From Malus domestica (Eukaryota; Streptophyta; Magnoliopsida; Rosales; Rosaceae): a DNA stretch of 64,000 nucleotides. This document shows, piece by piece, positions 1 through 10,167 of this stretch; position 1 is the stretch's first letter; every line of letters starts with the position of its first letter. Where the stretch lies: positions 30,715,001 through 30,779,000 of the forward strand of contig NC_091665.1 in the NCBI RefSeq assembly GCF_042453785.1, written 5' to 3'. Made by a program: the position numbers and the translations under genes. The notes below the pieces were generated by a model that worked only from the letters and a program-made list of their open reading frames with translations, made no database searches and was not told where the DNA came from.

Positions 1-261
1 GTGGTTGCGAGAACGGCTTGTCCCTTGCTTGATGCCATTGATTTTGAGGTGTGCTTTGATTTCTTGAACAGAGAAAGAGATGAAAGGTACAGATTGTCCC
101 ACTGGGCGTGCCAAATTTGTAAACACGAATTTTCCTGCGATGAAATGAGATAAGAACACGTGTACAAAATAATATTTTGTACTAATAATTTGGGGTTACA
201 ATCTCTTTTTAGTTTGATCCTCTGATTCGATCTCCGTAAGATGTAGACTTGTGGATATTTT

Positions 262-712
262 GTTGATCCAAGGGCCGTCAATGCTTGATCTTGGATGAAC
301 GGTTGGAAGTTTCTTCAAGGGCCTTAGAGGCTTAATCTTGAAGGTTGAGGGAAGTTTCTTCAAGGGCATTCAGGGCTTGATCTTGAAGGTTGATGGATGA
401 ATGGATCTTCAAAGGCTTTTAGGCTTGATCTTGAAGAACGGGGATGAATGGATCTTCAAGGGCTTTTGGGCTTGATCTTGAAGAATGGATGTGTGGATTT
501 GTTAATGTTGTTGATCCAAAGGGTCATTGGGGCTTGATCTTAGGATGAACAGATGTGTGGATTTGTTGATGTTGTTGATCCAAAGGGCCATTAGGGCTTG
601 ATCTTAAGATGAACAGATGATGGAACGATAAGCACTTTCTTCAAGGGCAGTCGGGGTTTGATCTTGAATTGGTGGAAGTTCTTCAAGGGTCATTGGGGCT
701 TGATCTTGAAGG
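262..712. repeat. Degenerate tandem repeat inside LTR, 50-65 bp period
   Basis: About nine imperfect copies of a unit built around 'cttcaagggc..ttggggcttgatcttgaa', interleaved with 'ttgatccaaagggcc' variants. Spacing and flanking bases vary from copy to copy, so it is an old minisatellite. It lies between the putative TATA box and the leader, that is in the R/U5 part of the LTR. Confidence 0.75.
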
Positions 713-835
713 AGGATTTGACGAAGAACGAAGAGAGCTTTCTTGATCCATAAGGATTTGCTTGGGAGTTTTAGAGTTTCAAAGCTTCAAGGTTTTGGTG
801 TGATGTGAATTGGTGAATGAAAATGAATACCTTCC

Positions 836-843
836 TATTTATA
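836..843 (-). promoter_or_regulatory. Putative LTR TATA box
   Basis: TATAAATA on the minus strand, inside 'ctataaatagg', a strong plant TATA context. It would drive minus-strand transcription toward the tandem repeat, leader and gag start at 38. Activity is inferred only. Confidence 0.45.
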
Positions 844-1023
844 GAATTCCAAAACTTGATTTTCAGATTTAAATAATCAGATGAAATAAATATTTTTTGC
901 CGGTTGTTGACACATGTCATATTTGATGACTTTTCCGATGATTTTCGATTTTTCGTTGAGTCACATGCTACGTGTAAAATTTATATGACACGTGAATGTT
1001 GAAATTTTAATTATTGGTCAACA

Positions 1024-3060
1024 TTTATTTCACCGAAATTTTGATGTCTATAAAAATCTCTCTTTCACCCAGATCTACACACACACCCAAATCGTGACAC
1101 CCCGACTACGACGCAACAGCACCACCACCCTCATTGACTCTCTTTCACTCTCCCTAACCTCTGTGAAGCTCGGCAAAGCCGAGAACTAGCTCCAGCGAAT
1201 CCCGTGAGCTTCGAACCCAAATTCCGGCCGATTTCATCCATTTCACAGCAATCAAAGGTAAGGAACCTCTCCCTCTCACCGCCACCTTCAATTTCATGGT
1301 TAAATTGTACCTTAGGGTGTTAGTTTTGCCGTCGACTAGAGCTCAAAAGGCTCCGGCCTTCTTCCTCAGCGAGAAACCAACCCAGGCCCTTAGGGCCGTG
1401 TAGTTTGGGCCTTCAAGCCATTGCATCCGAGCCCAAACCCTTTCATGACCCAAACCCCGAACCCTTTTAATTAGAGTCCATTTGGGTTGTTTAACACTCG
1501 GGCCTTAAGCCGTCAGACCCAAACCCAACCGATTTAGTTTTATTTTATTTATTTATTCTCTTTTTTTTAACCCAAAAGAAACCGACCTATAGGCCGAAGA
1601 GAAATGGGCCTTTGGGCCGTAGAACTTAAGCCCAACCTGCGGAAACCCAAACCCAAAACCCTATTTGGACCTCAGGCCTTTGGGCCATAAATCTGATCCA
1701 CTAACCCTCGGCCCAACCTGAACCAAACCCCGGCTAAGTAACTGGTCAGTGACCCGTTGACCGTTGACTTTCTGATCAATGTTGACTGTTAACTTTGACT
1801 TTGACCGTCAATGTTGACTTTGACTTTGACCAGTCAACGTTGACTTTTGTTTACCTTTCAAGTTTCATTTGGGACCTCTCCTAGGCTAATTTCAACATCC
1901 TGGACCAGTTTTTTTATGTTTGTTTTCCCAAATTCAATTGTTTGAATAGAATTTTATTAATTGTGTCCTTTATGTGCTTAGGTGCAATTATTAACGACGA
2001 TTCCGTCACACCCATTTCGTACGGCTCTACGACGACGGAGTATCTGTGAGTGGACCCCTTCTAAAATGCATGTTTTAATAGTAGAAATGCATACATAAAA
2101 AACATGATTTAATGACTACGTTTTATGAGATATTATGCTTACTGAGAATATTTTGAATTACCATATTTTATTGAATTGATGTTCTTTGTAGTATATATGA
2201 TGGATGACTATATACTGCTTACAAACATGTTTTTACACACTTCTTTATAGTATATATGATGGATGACTATATGTTATGAAGATGTTTTTGAGATATATGT
2301 ACCTATGTTTGGAAAAAGTATATTAAATGGTTTTGTGCGTATCTAGTAATCACTGTTCTGCCTACGGGCGATGATACTTATATTGCCTTCAGGTGGGCAT
2401 GTGTAGGGCACTGTTCTGTGCGTATGGGAGATTCTGATACCACTAGTTAGCACTTTATATACAAGATATGTTTTATGAAGATTTTATGGCATGCTAGGGT
2501 TTTTGGAAAAACCTATTACATATTATGCTATTAAGTTTTCATAAAACTTCGGGGGTTAGTATGTTGATAACTATTTCAGTATTATGTATATATCAACTTG
2601 GTCCACTCATGTTTGTTTTACTCCCCTTCAGGACATAGGAACGAGGAATACGACCCAAACTACGAGGTTTTCGCATACCAGTGATATTGTGCCATCTCTT
2701 CCTCTTTTATATCATTGTAATAGCACATTTCGCTTGTATTCTAAATTAGATGTATGCTTTGAGCATGTCATGCATTATCATAACAATTCATTGTTAGCAG
2801 TTGAATATTATTTATATCACTATCTTCACGCATAAATGAATAGTCACATCTTATTATCTTGCTACATTTCATAAACAATTATTGTTTTATGTAATTCGAA
2901 CGAAATTTATAAGCATGATTACATGTTCTCAGCTTATGCATTCATTAAATGGTTTTCGTCACAATCGGGTGTCGGCCAGCACATGACCATCCCGATGTCC
3001 TGCGAACATTGGGATCAGGGCGTGTCACTTACCATAAGTCGAGGAGGTGTTTTCTGTTCT
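1024..3060. other. Unassigned repeat-like DNA, no gene seen
   Basis: No convincing coding frame. A plus-strand TATA-like 'tataaaaa' near 1049, a GC-richer leader-like stretch (1090-1270), a TTGAC-rich block (1754-1847) and two near-identical 'agtatatatgatggatgactatat' segments around 2191-2215 and 2248-2272 suggest the remains of an LTR or another retroelement. 'gtgacaccccga' at 1095 and 'tcagggcgtgtcac' near 3016 are loosely inverted, but no flanking duplication was found. Confidence 0.4.
1754..1847 (+). promoter_or_regulatory. Dense TTGAC (W-box core) cluster
   Basis: Nine TTGAC cores on the plus strand and two on the minus strand within about 95 bp, made of 'gttgactttgactttgacc' units. 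TTGAC(C/T) is the core bound by WRKY factors. The block sits in repeat-derived sequence, so it may be simple-sequence expansion rather than a working promoter. Confidence 0.4.
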
Positions 3061-3113
3061 TAGGCATGAAGCACAACGACATGCCACTATGATGGGTGGG
3101 AGTAACAACCAAT

Positions 3114-3910
3114 AGGGGATGCCGTCCATGGCCATGGTCTCTCAACCACCTGCAACTTCCCGTCCATCAATCTTTCAATTCTCGTCCCTTTACCCGAGAA
3201 AATAAAGATGATTTGAAGTGTACTTTCTGTGGCCAAACCCGTCATACTGAAGATACATGTTTTGCTAAGCATATGGTGCCTGATTGGTTTCCAGAATTTA
3301 AGAAAAAATTATGTGCCAAGGAACGTGGAGCAGCAGGATTCGGTGGAGGCCGTGCCTCCTTTGCCGCAGCTACACCAATAGCCCAGGGGGCCGAGCCTAG
3401 CTCTAGTGATTCTAGGCAAACTTTGTTGACTCGTACTCAGGGTGACTCGTCTTCCAACACAGGTACTATAAGACGTGTTCTTTTAGCCTTCGAAACTGAG
3501 CAACATACAAGTTGGATTCTGGACTCTTGGTGCAACGGATCATAAGGCATATGATAAAAATATGTTTCAATACATGACTATAACTCACAGGAAAAACATA
3601 GCAACTGCCAATGGTACCATGGCACCAATGTGTGGCGCGGGCACCATGAATCTCACCCCATCTCTCCATTTACATCGTTGCTTACTTGTTTCTTCTTTAT
3701 CCCATAAGTTATTATCCATACCACATGTTACTGAACAATTGGATTGTATTGTTCTAATGTATCCATCATTTTGTCTACTTCAAGATATTCAAACCAAGGA
3801 GATAATTAGGCGTGACACTAAGAGAGAGGGGTTGTACTATGTGGATGACGTCGTTCCTGGCAGAGCTAATGCAGTTCGAGTGTCTCGTTCTAGTAATTTA
3901 CAAGAAGTGT
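3114..3910 (+). pseudogene. Copia gag C-terminus, protease and GAG-pre-integrase remnant
   Basis: A CX2CX4HX4C zinc knuckle lies at about 3219-3262 (CTFCGQTRHTEDTC). About 280 bp downstream is the protease active-site region, where WILDS is followed by Trp instead of the catalytic-loop Gly and the frame then ends at 3543. The following sequence continues in another frame from about 3540. A one-base shift in the active site therefore explains the break. The second frame (to 3909) matches a GAG-pre-integrase region and ends in a TGA just before the integrase HHCC domain. Confidence 0.8.
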
Positions 3911-3912
3911 GA

Positions 3913-4779
3913 TTATTGCATTGTCGGTTAGGGCATGCATCTTTTGGGTATTTACGACATATGTTACCTAGTCTATTTAGTGGAATAAATGAATTAGACT
4001 TACATTATGAAGTATGTATTCTTGCTAAAAGCCATCATGCTTCGTTTCCTCCTAGTATGAATAAAAGAGCTTTGCCATTTGAACTTATGCACTCTGATAT
4101 TTGGGGGCCTTCTTCCGTTGTTACTTCTTCTAGGATTAAGTGGTTTGTTACGTTTGTTGATTATTACACTCGTATGACTTGGCTATATGTGTTGAAAAAT
4201 AAAAGTGACGTTGATATGGTATTTAGATCTTTTTCTCGGATGATTCAGACACAATACTCGTCTGTGATTAAAGTTCTACGTTTCGATAATGATGGTGAGT
4301 ATATTAATCTTGAGTTGTCGGAGTTTCTTCGTGATCGAGGCATTCTCTATGAAACGACATGTCCTTATACCTCGCAGCAAAATGGGGTTGCTGAGAGGAA
4401 AAATCGCCATATCTTAGAAATGTCACGTGCTCTACTTCTTGGAGCATCTGTTCCTATTGTGTTTTGGCCTGAAGCCACTTATGCAGTTTATGTGATTAAT
4501 TGTATGCCATCTCGGGTTGTTGAATTTTGAACACCTCTTCAAGTCATTACTCAACATGCTCAAGTGGTGTCCACTAATACTTTCACTCCTCGGGTATTTG
4601 GGTGTGTAGCTTATGTAAATATTCAGAAAATTCATCGCACTAAGTTGGATCCGTGTGCCCTACAATGTGTGTTTGTGGGTTTCTTGTCTCACCAAAAAAT
4701 ATATAAATGTTATCACCTTGAGACTCGGCATATGTATGTTACCATGGATGTAACCTTTTCTGAATCGGAGTTTTTTTAA
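3913..4779 (+). pseudogene. Copia integrase remnant
   Basis: The N-terminal zinc region shows HCRLGH and a later CILAK, but one Cys of the expected C-x2-C pair is Tyr (YEVC). The catalytic core is recognisable: HSDIWGP, RFDNDGEY and NGVAERKN carry the DDE residues in usual order. A stop at 4528 splits the core from the C-terminal part (RVFGCVAYV.. to 4779). Integrase would normally insert the cDNA into the host chromosome; this copy cannot be translated whole. Confidence 0.85.
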
Positions 4780-5379
4780 TGCTCTCGTATCTTTATCTTT
4801 AAATCACCAGGGGGAGAGCTCTAGTGGTGATATGGAATGGTTGGACCTAAGGGGAGACACTATTGCAAAGACCGCACCTGCCAGTGGAGAAACATGTGCC
4901 GAGAAGGATTTAGAATTTCAGGTAGCTTCTGCCGAAGCAGGTGAGGCTATTCGGACAGTTTCTACCGAGCCTCATGAGGTGGTTCAGTCGGTTTATGCTG
5001 TGCATATTAGGCCTCGGGAGCCTGAACCTGCCGAAGTATCATCAGAGCAGCCACGGTCGATTGTTGCCGAGAGTAGTACGCATTCACGGCAAACACTTGC
5101 CGAATCTGCTAATGTACCCCCTCTCTTTCTTTAGATCCACAGTGCAGCCCAATACGTCTTCTCTGGATATACCTGAGGTAAGTATTGTGGATGATTATGT
5201 AACTAATGCAAGTAATGATGTAAGTCCATATAAGTTGCCACCGAGACAAAATCGAGGTGTGCCACCTAATAGGTTTTCTCCGGAAGGGAAAGTGAAGTAT
5301 TTAATAGCCAACTATGTCTCATGCAATGGTCTTGCACTAGAGCCCCAAACTTTGGTGGACAATACGGAGTCTGTTCAAG

Positions 5380-6867
5380 TACCAACCCATGTGGAGGAAG
5401 CTTTAAAGGATCCAAAGTGGGCAAAAGCAATGGATGAGGAAATGTTGGCGTTACAGAAAAATAATACCTGGGAGGTGACGCCTTTACCAAAAGAAAAAAA
5501 AAAGACAGTTGGATGTCGGTGGGTGTTTACGATCAAATACAAAGTCGATGGATCAATAGACAGATACAAAGCAAGGTTGAGAGCTAAAGGATACACCCAA
5601 ACATATGGTGTAGATTACCAGGAAACTTTCTCTCCGGTTGCCAAGATGAATACAGTTTGATGTGAAAAATGCTTTTCTCTATGGGAACTTGGAGGAAGAA
5701 GTATATATGGATTTTCCTCATGGGTATAGTGTTGGTGGAAATACCGGAGTATGTCAATTGCGTAAGTCTCTTTATGGACTTAAGCAATTGCCTCGTGCAT
5801 GGTTCGATAGGTTTACTCAAGTTATGAAAAAGATTGGGTATCATCAAAGTCATTATGATCACACATTGTTTGTTAAACGAAGATAGGGAAAAGTGATAGC
5901 CTTAATCATCTATGTAGATAACATGATTATCACTGGAGATGATTTCGATGAGATTTCGAAGTTGCAGGGTAATCTTGCGACCAAGTTTGAAATGAAGAAC
6001 CTATGAGATTTGAATTATTTTCTTGGGGTTGAAGTTGCTCACTCTCTGAAAGGTATCTTCTTATCTCAACATAAGTATGTTATGGATTTGTTAAAAAAAA
6101 CTGGTATGCTGGGGTGTAAGCCGGTAGACACTCCTATTGTTGAAAAGCATCATCTATGTTTGGATCCGAATCAGAAATTAGTTGATAAAGGGAGATATCA
6201 GAGACTTGTAGGAAGACTAATTTATTTGGCTTATACACATCCGGATATCACCTATGTTGTGAGTATAGTGAGTCAATTTATGCATTCACCGAGGGTAGAT
6301 CATATGGCTTCTGTTATGCGTATCCTAGCATATTTTGAAGTCTGCGCCAGGGAAAGGAGTTCTATATGGGAAGCACGGACATTTGAGGGTTGAGGGGTTC
6401 CCAGATGCTGATTGGGCAGCGAATGTAAGTGATAGACGATTTACTTCTGGGTATTTTACTTTTGTAGGAGGAAATCTGGCTACATGGCGAAGTAAGAAAT
6501 ATAAGGTGGTATCGAGATACTCAGCTGAGGCTAAGTATAGAGGCATGGCCCACAATATTTGTGAAATTATTTGGCTTCAAAAACTTCTTTGGGGTTTAGG
6601 TTCAAACCAAATGTGACCATGAGACTATATTGTGATAATAAGTCAACGAGAGATATAGCTGATAATCCAGTGCAGCATGATAAGACAAAACATGTGGAGG
6701 TTGATCAACATTTTATTAAAGAGAAGCTCGAGAAGAATATTGTTTCAATTCCGTTCGTGAAGTCAGAAAAGCAACTTGCAGATATTCTCACTCATGCCAT
6801 GTGTAGTCGAAAGTTTGATAACTCACCTGTCAAGTTGGGCATGTGTGACATCTATGCACCAACTTGA
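5380..6867 (+). pseudogene. Copia reverse transcriptase and RNase H remnant
   Basis: RT begins with WAKAMDEEM and runs to the SPVAKM block at about 5651, where coding sequence is missing and the frame changes before the DVKNAFLYG block (about 5660). Further stops occur at 5884 and 6004. The polymerase motif reads YVDN instead of YVDD (about 5911-5922), removing a catalytic Asp. RNase H follows in two overlapping frames: DADWA (about 6408), then Y-C-D-N-K-S and KHVEVDQHFI. The final stop at 6865 is next to the polypurine tract. Confidence 0.88.
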
Positions 6868-6874
6868 GGGGAAG

Positions 6875-7065
6875 TGTAAAACGTGAGTCAATGTTAGGAA
6901 AAAAAAGGAATGTAAAATATTGTAAATATTAGGAATCCTTTATTAGGTAGGATATTGTTTATGACCTTTATTATTTGTTTTCTTATGGAATAAGGATTGT
7001 ATATGTATATATTTCAAAGAAGTAATACAATGAAAATTATCCCATAAAATTCTATTAATAGCACA
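6875..7065 (+). mobile_element. Copia polypurine tract and 3' LTR (short)
   Basis: A polypurine tract TTGAGGGGAAG at 6864-6874 is followed at once by TGTAAAACG, the usual TG start of an LTR, directly after the RNase H stop codon. The LTR is AT-rich and short. Its right end is not defined because the 5' LTR is missing and no flanking duplication could be found; 7065 is an estimate. Confidence 0.65.
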
Positions 7066-7133
7066 TGCTCTCGCCTAAATTTCACTTTTCCAATTAACTT
7101 TGCCAATCATGTAGGACTTCCTGGGAAATCTTA

Positions 7134-7958
7134 GAGCATCCCCAATGGGGTTTTTATCCTCCATAAGGCTACCACATTTCTAGCCTTAGTGAGAAATTTC
7201 ATCCCTAATGAGCTGAAAAATAGGGCTAGATCCACCACTGGGGCTAGCAACTTCCTTTCTTGGGTAGCATAAAATTAGGCTACATCTAGCCCAAAAAAAT
7301 AGTGGATCCCACAAAAAAAATAGCAACTCATGTGAGCAAAATTCTATCATTCTCCCTTCACTTGCGAATACACTTATACTCTCTTTTTATTATTTTTTAA
7401 ATTCTTTTTTCTTACTTATTTTTCTTGCAATTTGGCTAATTAATGATTGTTTTAAATTCCATAAGAATTAAAATTTCAAATTGATTTTACATTCATGGGC
7501 ATTGTGGGTGACATTATCAAATAATTTTTTTCAAAATTGTATGATACTAATTTACCAATTGATGCTAGGTAAATTGTTGTGTTATACGTGAAAATCAAAT
7601 TATTTCAAATGGTGAAATGGGGGTTTGTTTCTTTCAACGGATGAGATTGAGATAAGAGAATCTAATTCAACAAACGATTCATAAATGATGAAATCTAACT
7701 TTGTCACAATTTGAACTTTTTAGCTTGAAGGGTTCACAAAAACAATTTAAGATAGCAAGTCCAAAAATCAACTTAAGAAAAGCTAACACACAAAAAAAAA
7801 TCATCACTTAATCAAATTACAACATAAATAAATATATATAGCTCCATATAAAGCCTGAAAGATATAACCCCTTATTTGGAAATATTCTTTTATAAAGCCC
7901 CCCAAAGATTCCTCAGAGCTCTAAAATGGGCTATATAGAGCCCCTCACTGGGATGCTC
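7134..7958. mobile_element. Tourist-like (PIF/Harbinger) MITE
   Basis: An 825-bp AT-rich element with terminal inverted repeats, left GAGCATCCCCAATGGGG and right (inverted) GAGCATCCCAGTGAGGGG. It is flanked on both sides by TTA (7131-7133, 7959-7961), the target duplication of PIF/Harbinger elements. It has no coding frame. The right TTA is, on the minus strand, the TAA stop codon of the adjacent kinase gene, so the gene's 3' untranslated region would have to lie within the element. Confidence 0.8.
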
Positions 7959-10115
7959 TTAAGATAAAAATGATGCCAGACGTGAATCTGTGCGGTGTGG
8001 AAGGCCAGCTCGAGCTCCTAAAGCCCTACAGCAGAGGGCAGCCTGCAATTTGAAACACACCAGAGAAAAAAGAAAAGGTCACAAACGGAAGTATGTTGCA
8101 ACATCCTACCACTTCAAAACACTGCCCCTACTTACCACTTGAGCAGCAAACGGCAGCATTTTCTCTGGTGGCATATTGGTGCAAATAGCTACAATAAAGC
8201 AACAATCCCATTAGTGAAAAGAGTACCAAGACACGGTAGAGATGACATCTTCCGATAGATAAACTAACAGATTCTGGCAACGGATGGTGAGAAGAATTTG
8301 CAAGAAGAAGTAAATTCAACTTCGTGAAATCAAACAAGAACGTGTGTGTGCGTGGGCGGGTGTGAGAGAGAGAGGGAGTAAACATACCATAGAGAACTGC
8401 TCCAACAAAACTATCTCCAGCACCTGTTGTATCTAAGAGTTCTTCTGGAGGTACTTTCTCAGCTGTTCCCACCAGCAACCTCCCACAAACAGTCCCTATT
8501 CCGTTGGCTCTCAATTTTGTCACTGGCTAAAACGATTAAAATGGAAAAAAACTTGCAAATTAATAGATCCTAATTTAAAATGGACTATACAGCAGGTCCA
8601 GGCTGATTTGTTATAATGGGAAACGGAAATGAGTCTTTTTTGAAGTTCAAGTTCCTAACCGATGAAACATATGTTGGGATAGCTGTGCTATCATTCTTTC
8701 TCTGCTTCAGCGATCCCAATAAGCTGTCGACATCCATTTCTTCTATGTCTGGTATCTCTGCCAGAAACAGAATGTCAATGAAAACCTGTAAAAGTTTCAA
8801 ATCAGATGAAACAAACTATCTTTACAACAGTCTAAGCCATCATTTCGTACTCTTTATGTTTTTTCAGTGCTTTCCTCCTCAATAAACCCTGGATACATAC
8901 TTACCATCCACACTTCTCTCAAGCATAATGCATCCATCTTCTCCCAATGTCACAATTACGAATTTGAGCTTTGGCAATTTCAAAAGCATCGAAACAAGAG
9001 CACTAGGAGCAGATGCTGCTTCTGTCCATGCCTGCCCACACAAATGATCTATGGGCGTTAAGCTTAAGCAACATGATGAAGATATACAATGCATGTAGAG
9101 CAAATCCTGTACGAAATTTTTTTTAAATGCAGACCAAGAGATTGAAGAAAAAGTGAATAGCAAAAAAATGTTTCTGAATGTGTTCCAAGTTAATTGTCAA
9201 AATCAGAGCAACACATTACCATACATCCTAAGTGTAACATGTATCCACAAGATGCTTAAGACTTAAAAATAATATGGTATAAAAAGATTAGTTCTCTATA
9301 AAACCTCTCATTATCCGGAGAAAAGGTTCCTTTACTGGCTTTCTCGGCTGAAAATTGTTTGGCAACGGACAAGAAAGAAACCAACGACTTGTCTCTTGTT
9401 TTTGGGGTTTCAAAGAAAAAAATCGAACATATATGTTCAGTTGGAAAAACAAGTCCTAGTTTCCTTCAAGAAATAATAGTTCAGGGAAGAACAGCTGACT
9501 TGCCTGTGGAAATTTCGCTGAGCATACAGCATAATCAGCAAAGGTTATAAGATCATCCAACCCTTCTCTTTTCCGTTCATTATCAATTAATATAGGTATA
9601 TTTTTCCGAGCAGCCTGTGAGAATCGAGTTATGCTGACTTATTCTCTTTGGTTAATAACAAATTTATTTGGAAATTACCAAACTAAAAACGTAGAATCAA
9701 ATACTAGAACTAGAAGATAACAGTCACCTCCTGCGCAACAACTAAAGCAGTTTCAGGCCATCGTACATCAAAATAAACAATTCTTGCTCCATCCAACGCA
9801 GATGATAAACTTGATTGGGAAAGGTCATCCGGCATCATGAGAGGATACCCTGGAGTAAAAATACAGGTACGGGTTTTCCTGGAAATGACAATCAAATTGA
9901 GAATGATAATCTAGAAAGCCTTTGAGATGCTACAGTAAAGAGAAATTCCATTGCAAAATGAAGGGTCAGTGCCTACATTTTTCAATGCCCCTACTCACAG
10001 TTAATCCACTAACCCTGCCCCTCCCCGCAAGGGTCAGTGCCTAGCACCGGCTAGGGCCATATGCAACAGATCAGATTGCCACAAGGTTGTGTGTGCATGC
10101 ACATGTGTGTGTGTG

Positions 10116-10167
<52 letters not shown>

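Larger units (their letters stand above)
1..1023 (-). mobile_element. LTR, leader and gag start of a Gypsy-like retroelement (partial)
   Basis: Read on the minus strand this looks like a 5' LTR followed by an untranslated leader and the first codons of a gag frame. The leader holds the motif TTTGGCACGCCCAGTGGGAC (positions 97-116), which is typical just upstream of gag in Tat-like Gypsy elements and recurs at 39344-39364 and 44297-44316. An ATG at 38-36 opens a frame of 12 codons that runs off the window. A TATAAATA box lies at 843-836 on the minus strand. The LTR may begin at TG at 1023-1022, but no second LTR is visible, so both outer limits are guesses. The assignment to Gypsy is inference from the leader motif. 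Confidence 0.5.
3060..7065 (+). mobile_element. Decayed Ty1/Copia retrotransposon, 5'-truncated
   Basis: Domains run in Copia order on the plus strand: gag zinc knuckle, protease, GAG-pre-integrase, integrase, reverse transcriptase, RNase H, then a polypurine tract and the start of an LTR. The upstream two thirds of gag, the primer-binding site and the 5' LTR are not seen, so the left limit is approximate. The coding part is broken by several stops, frameshifts and a deletion at the start of RT, and key catalytic residues are changed. It is therefore dead. Confidence 0.9.

Noticed and set aside
262..712. Regularly spaced repeats resembling a CRISPR array
   Set aside because: Spacing is irregular, spacers are themselves repeats, and the context is a plant LTR.
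1094..3030. Loosely inverted ends (gtgacaccccga / tcagggcgtgtcac) as a transposon
   Set aside because: Only about 8-10 bases match, and no target duplication or internal support was found.
9359..9550. 63-codon plus-strand frame
   Set aside because: It is antisense across exon 7 and the following intron of the kinase gene.
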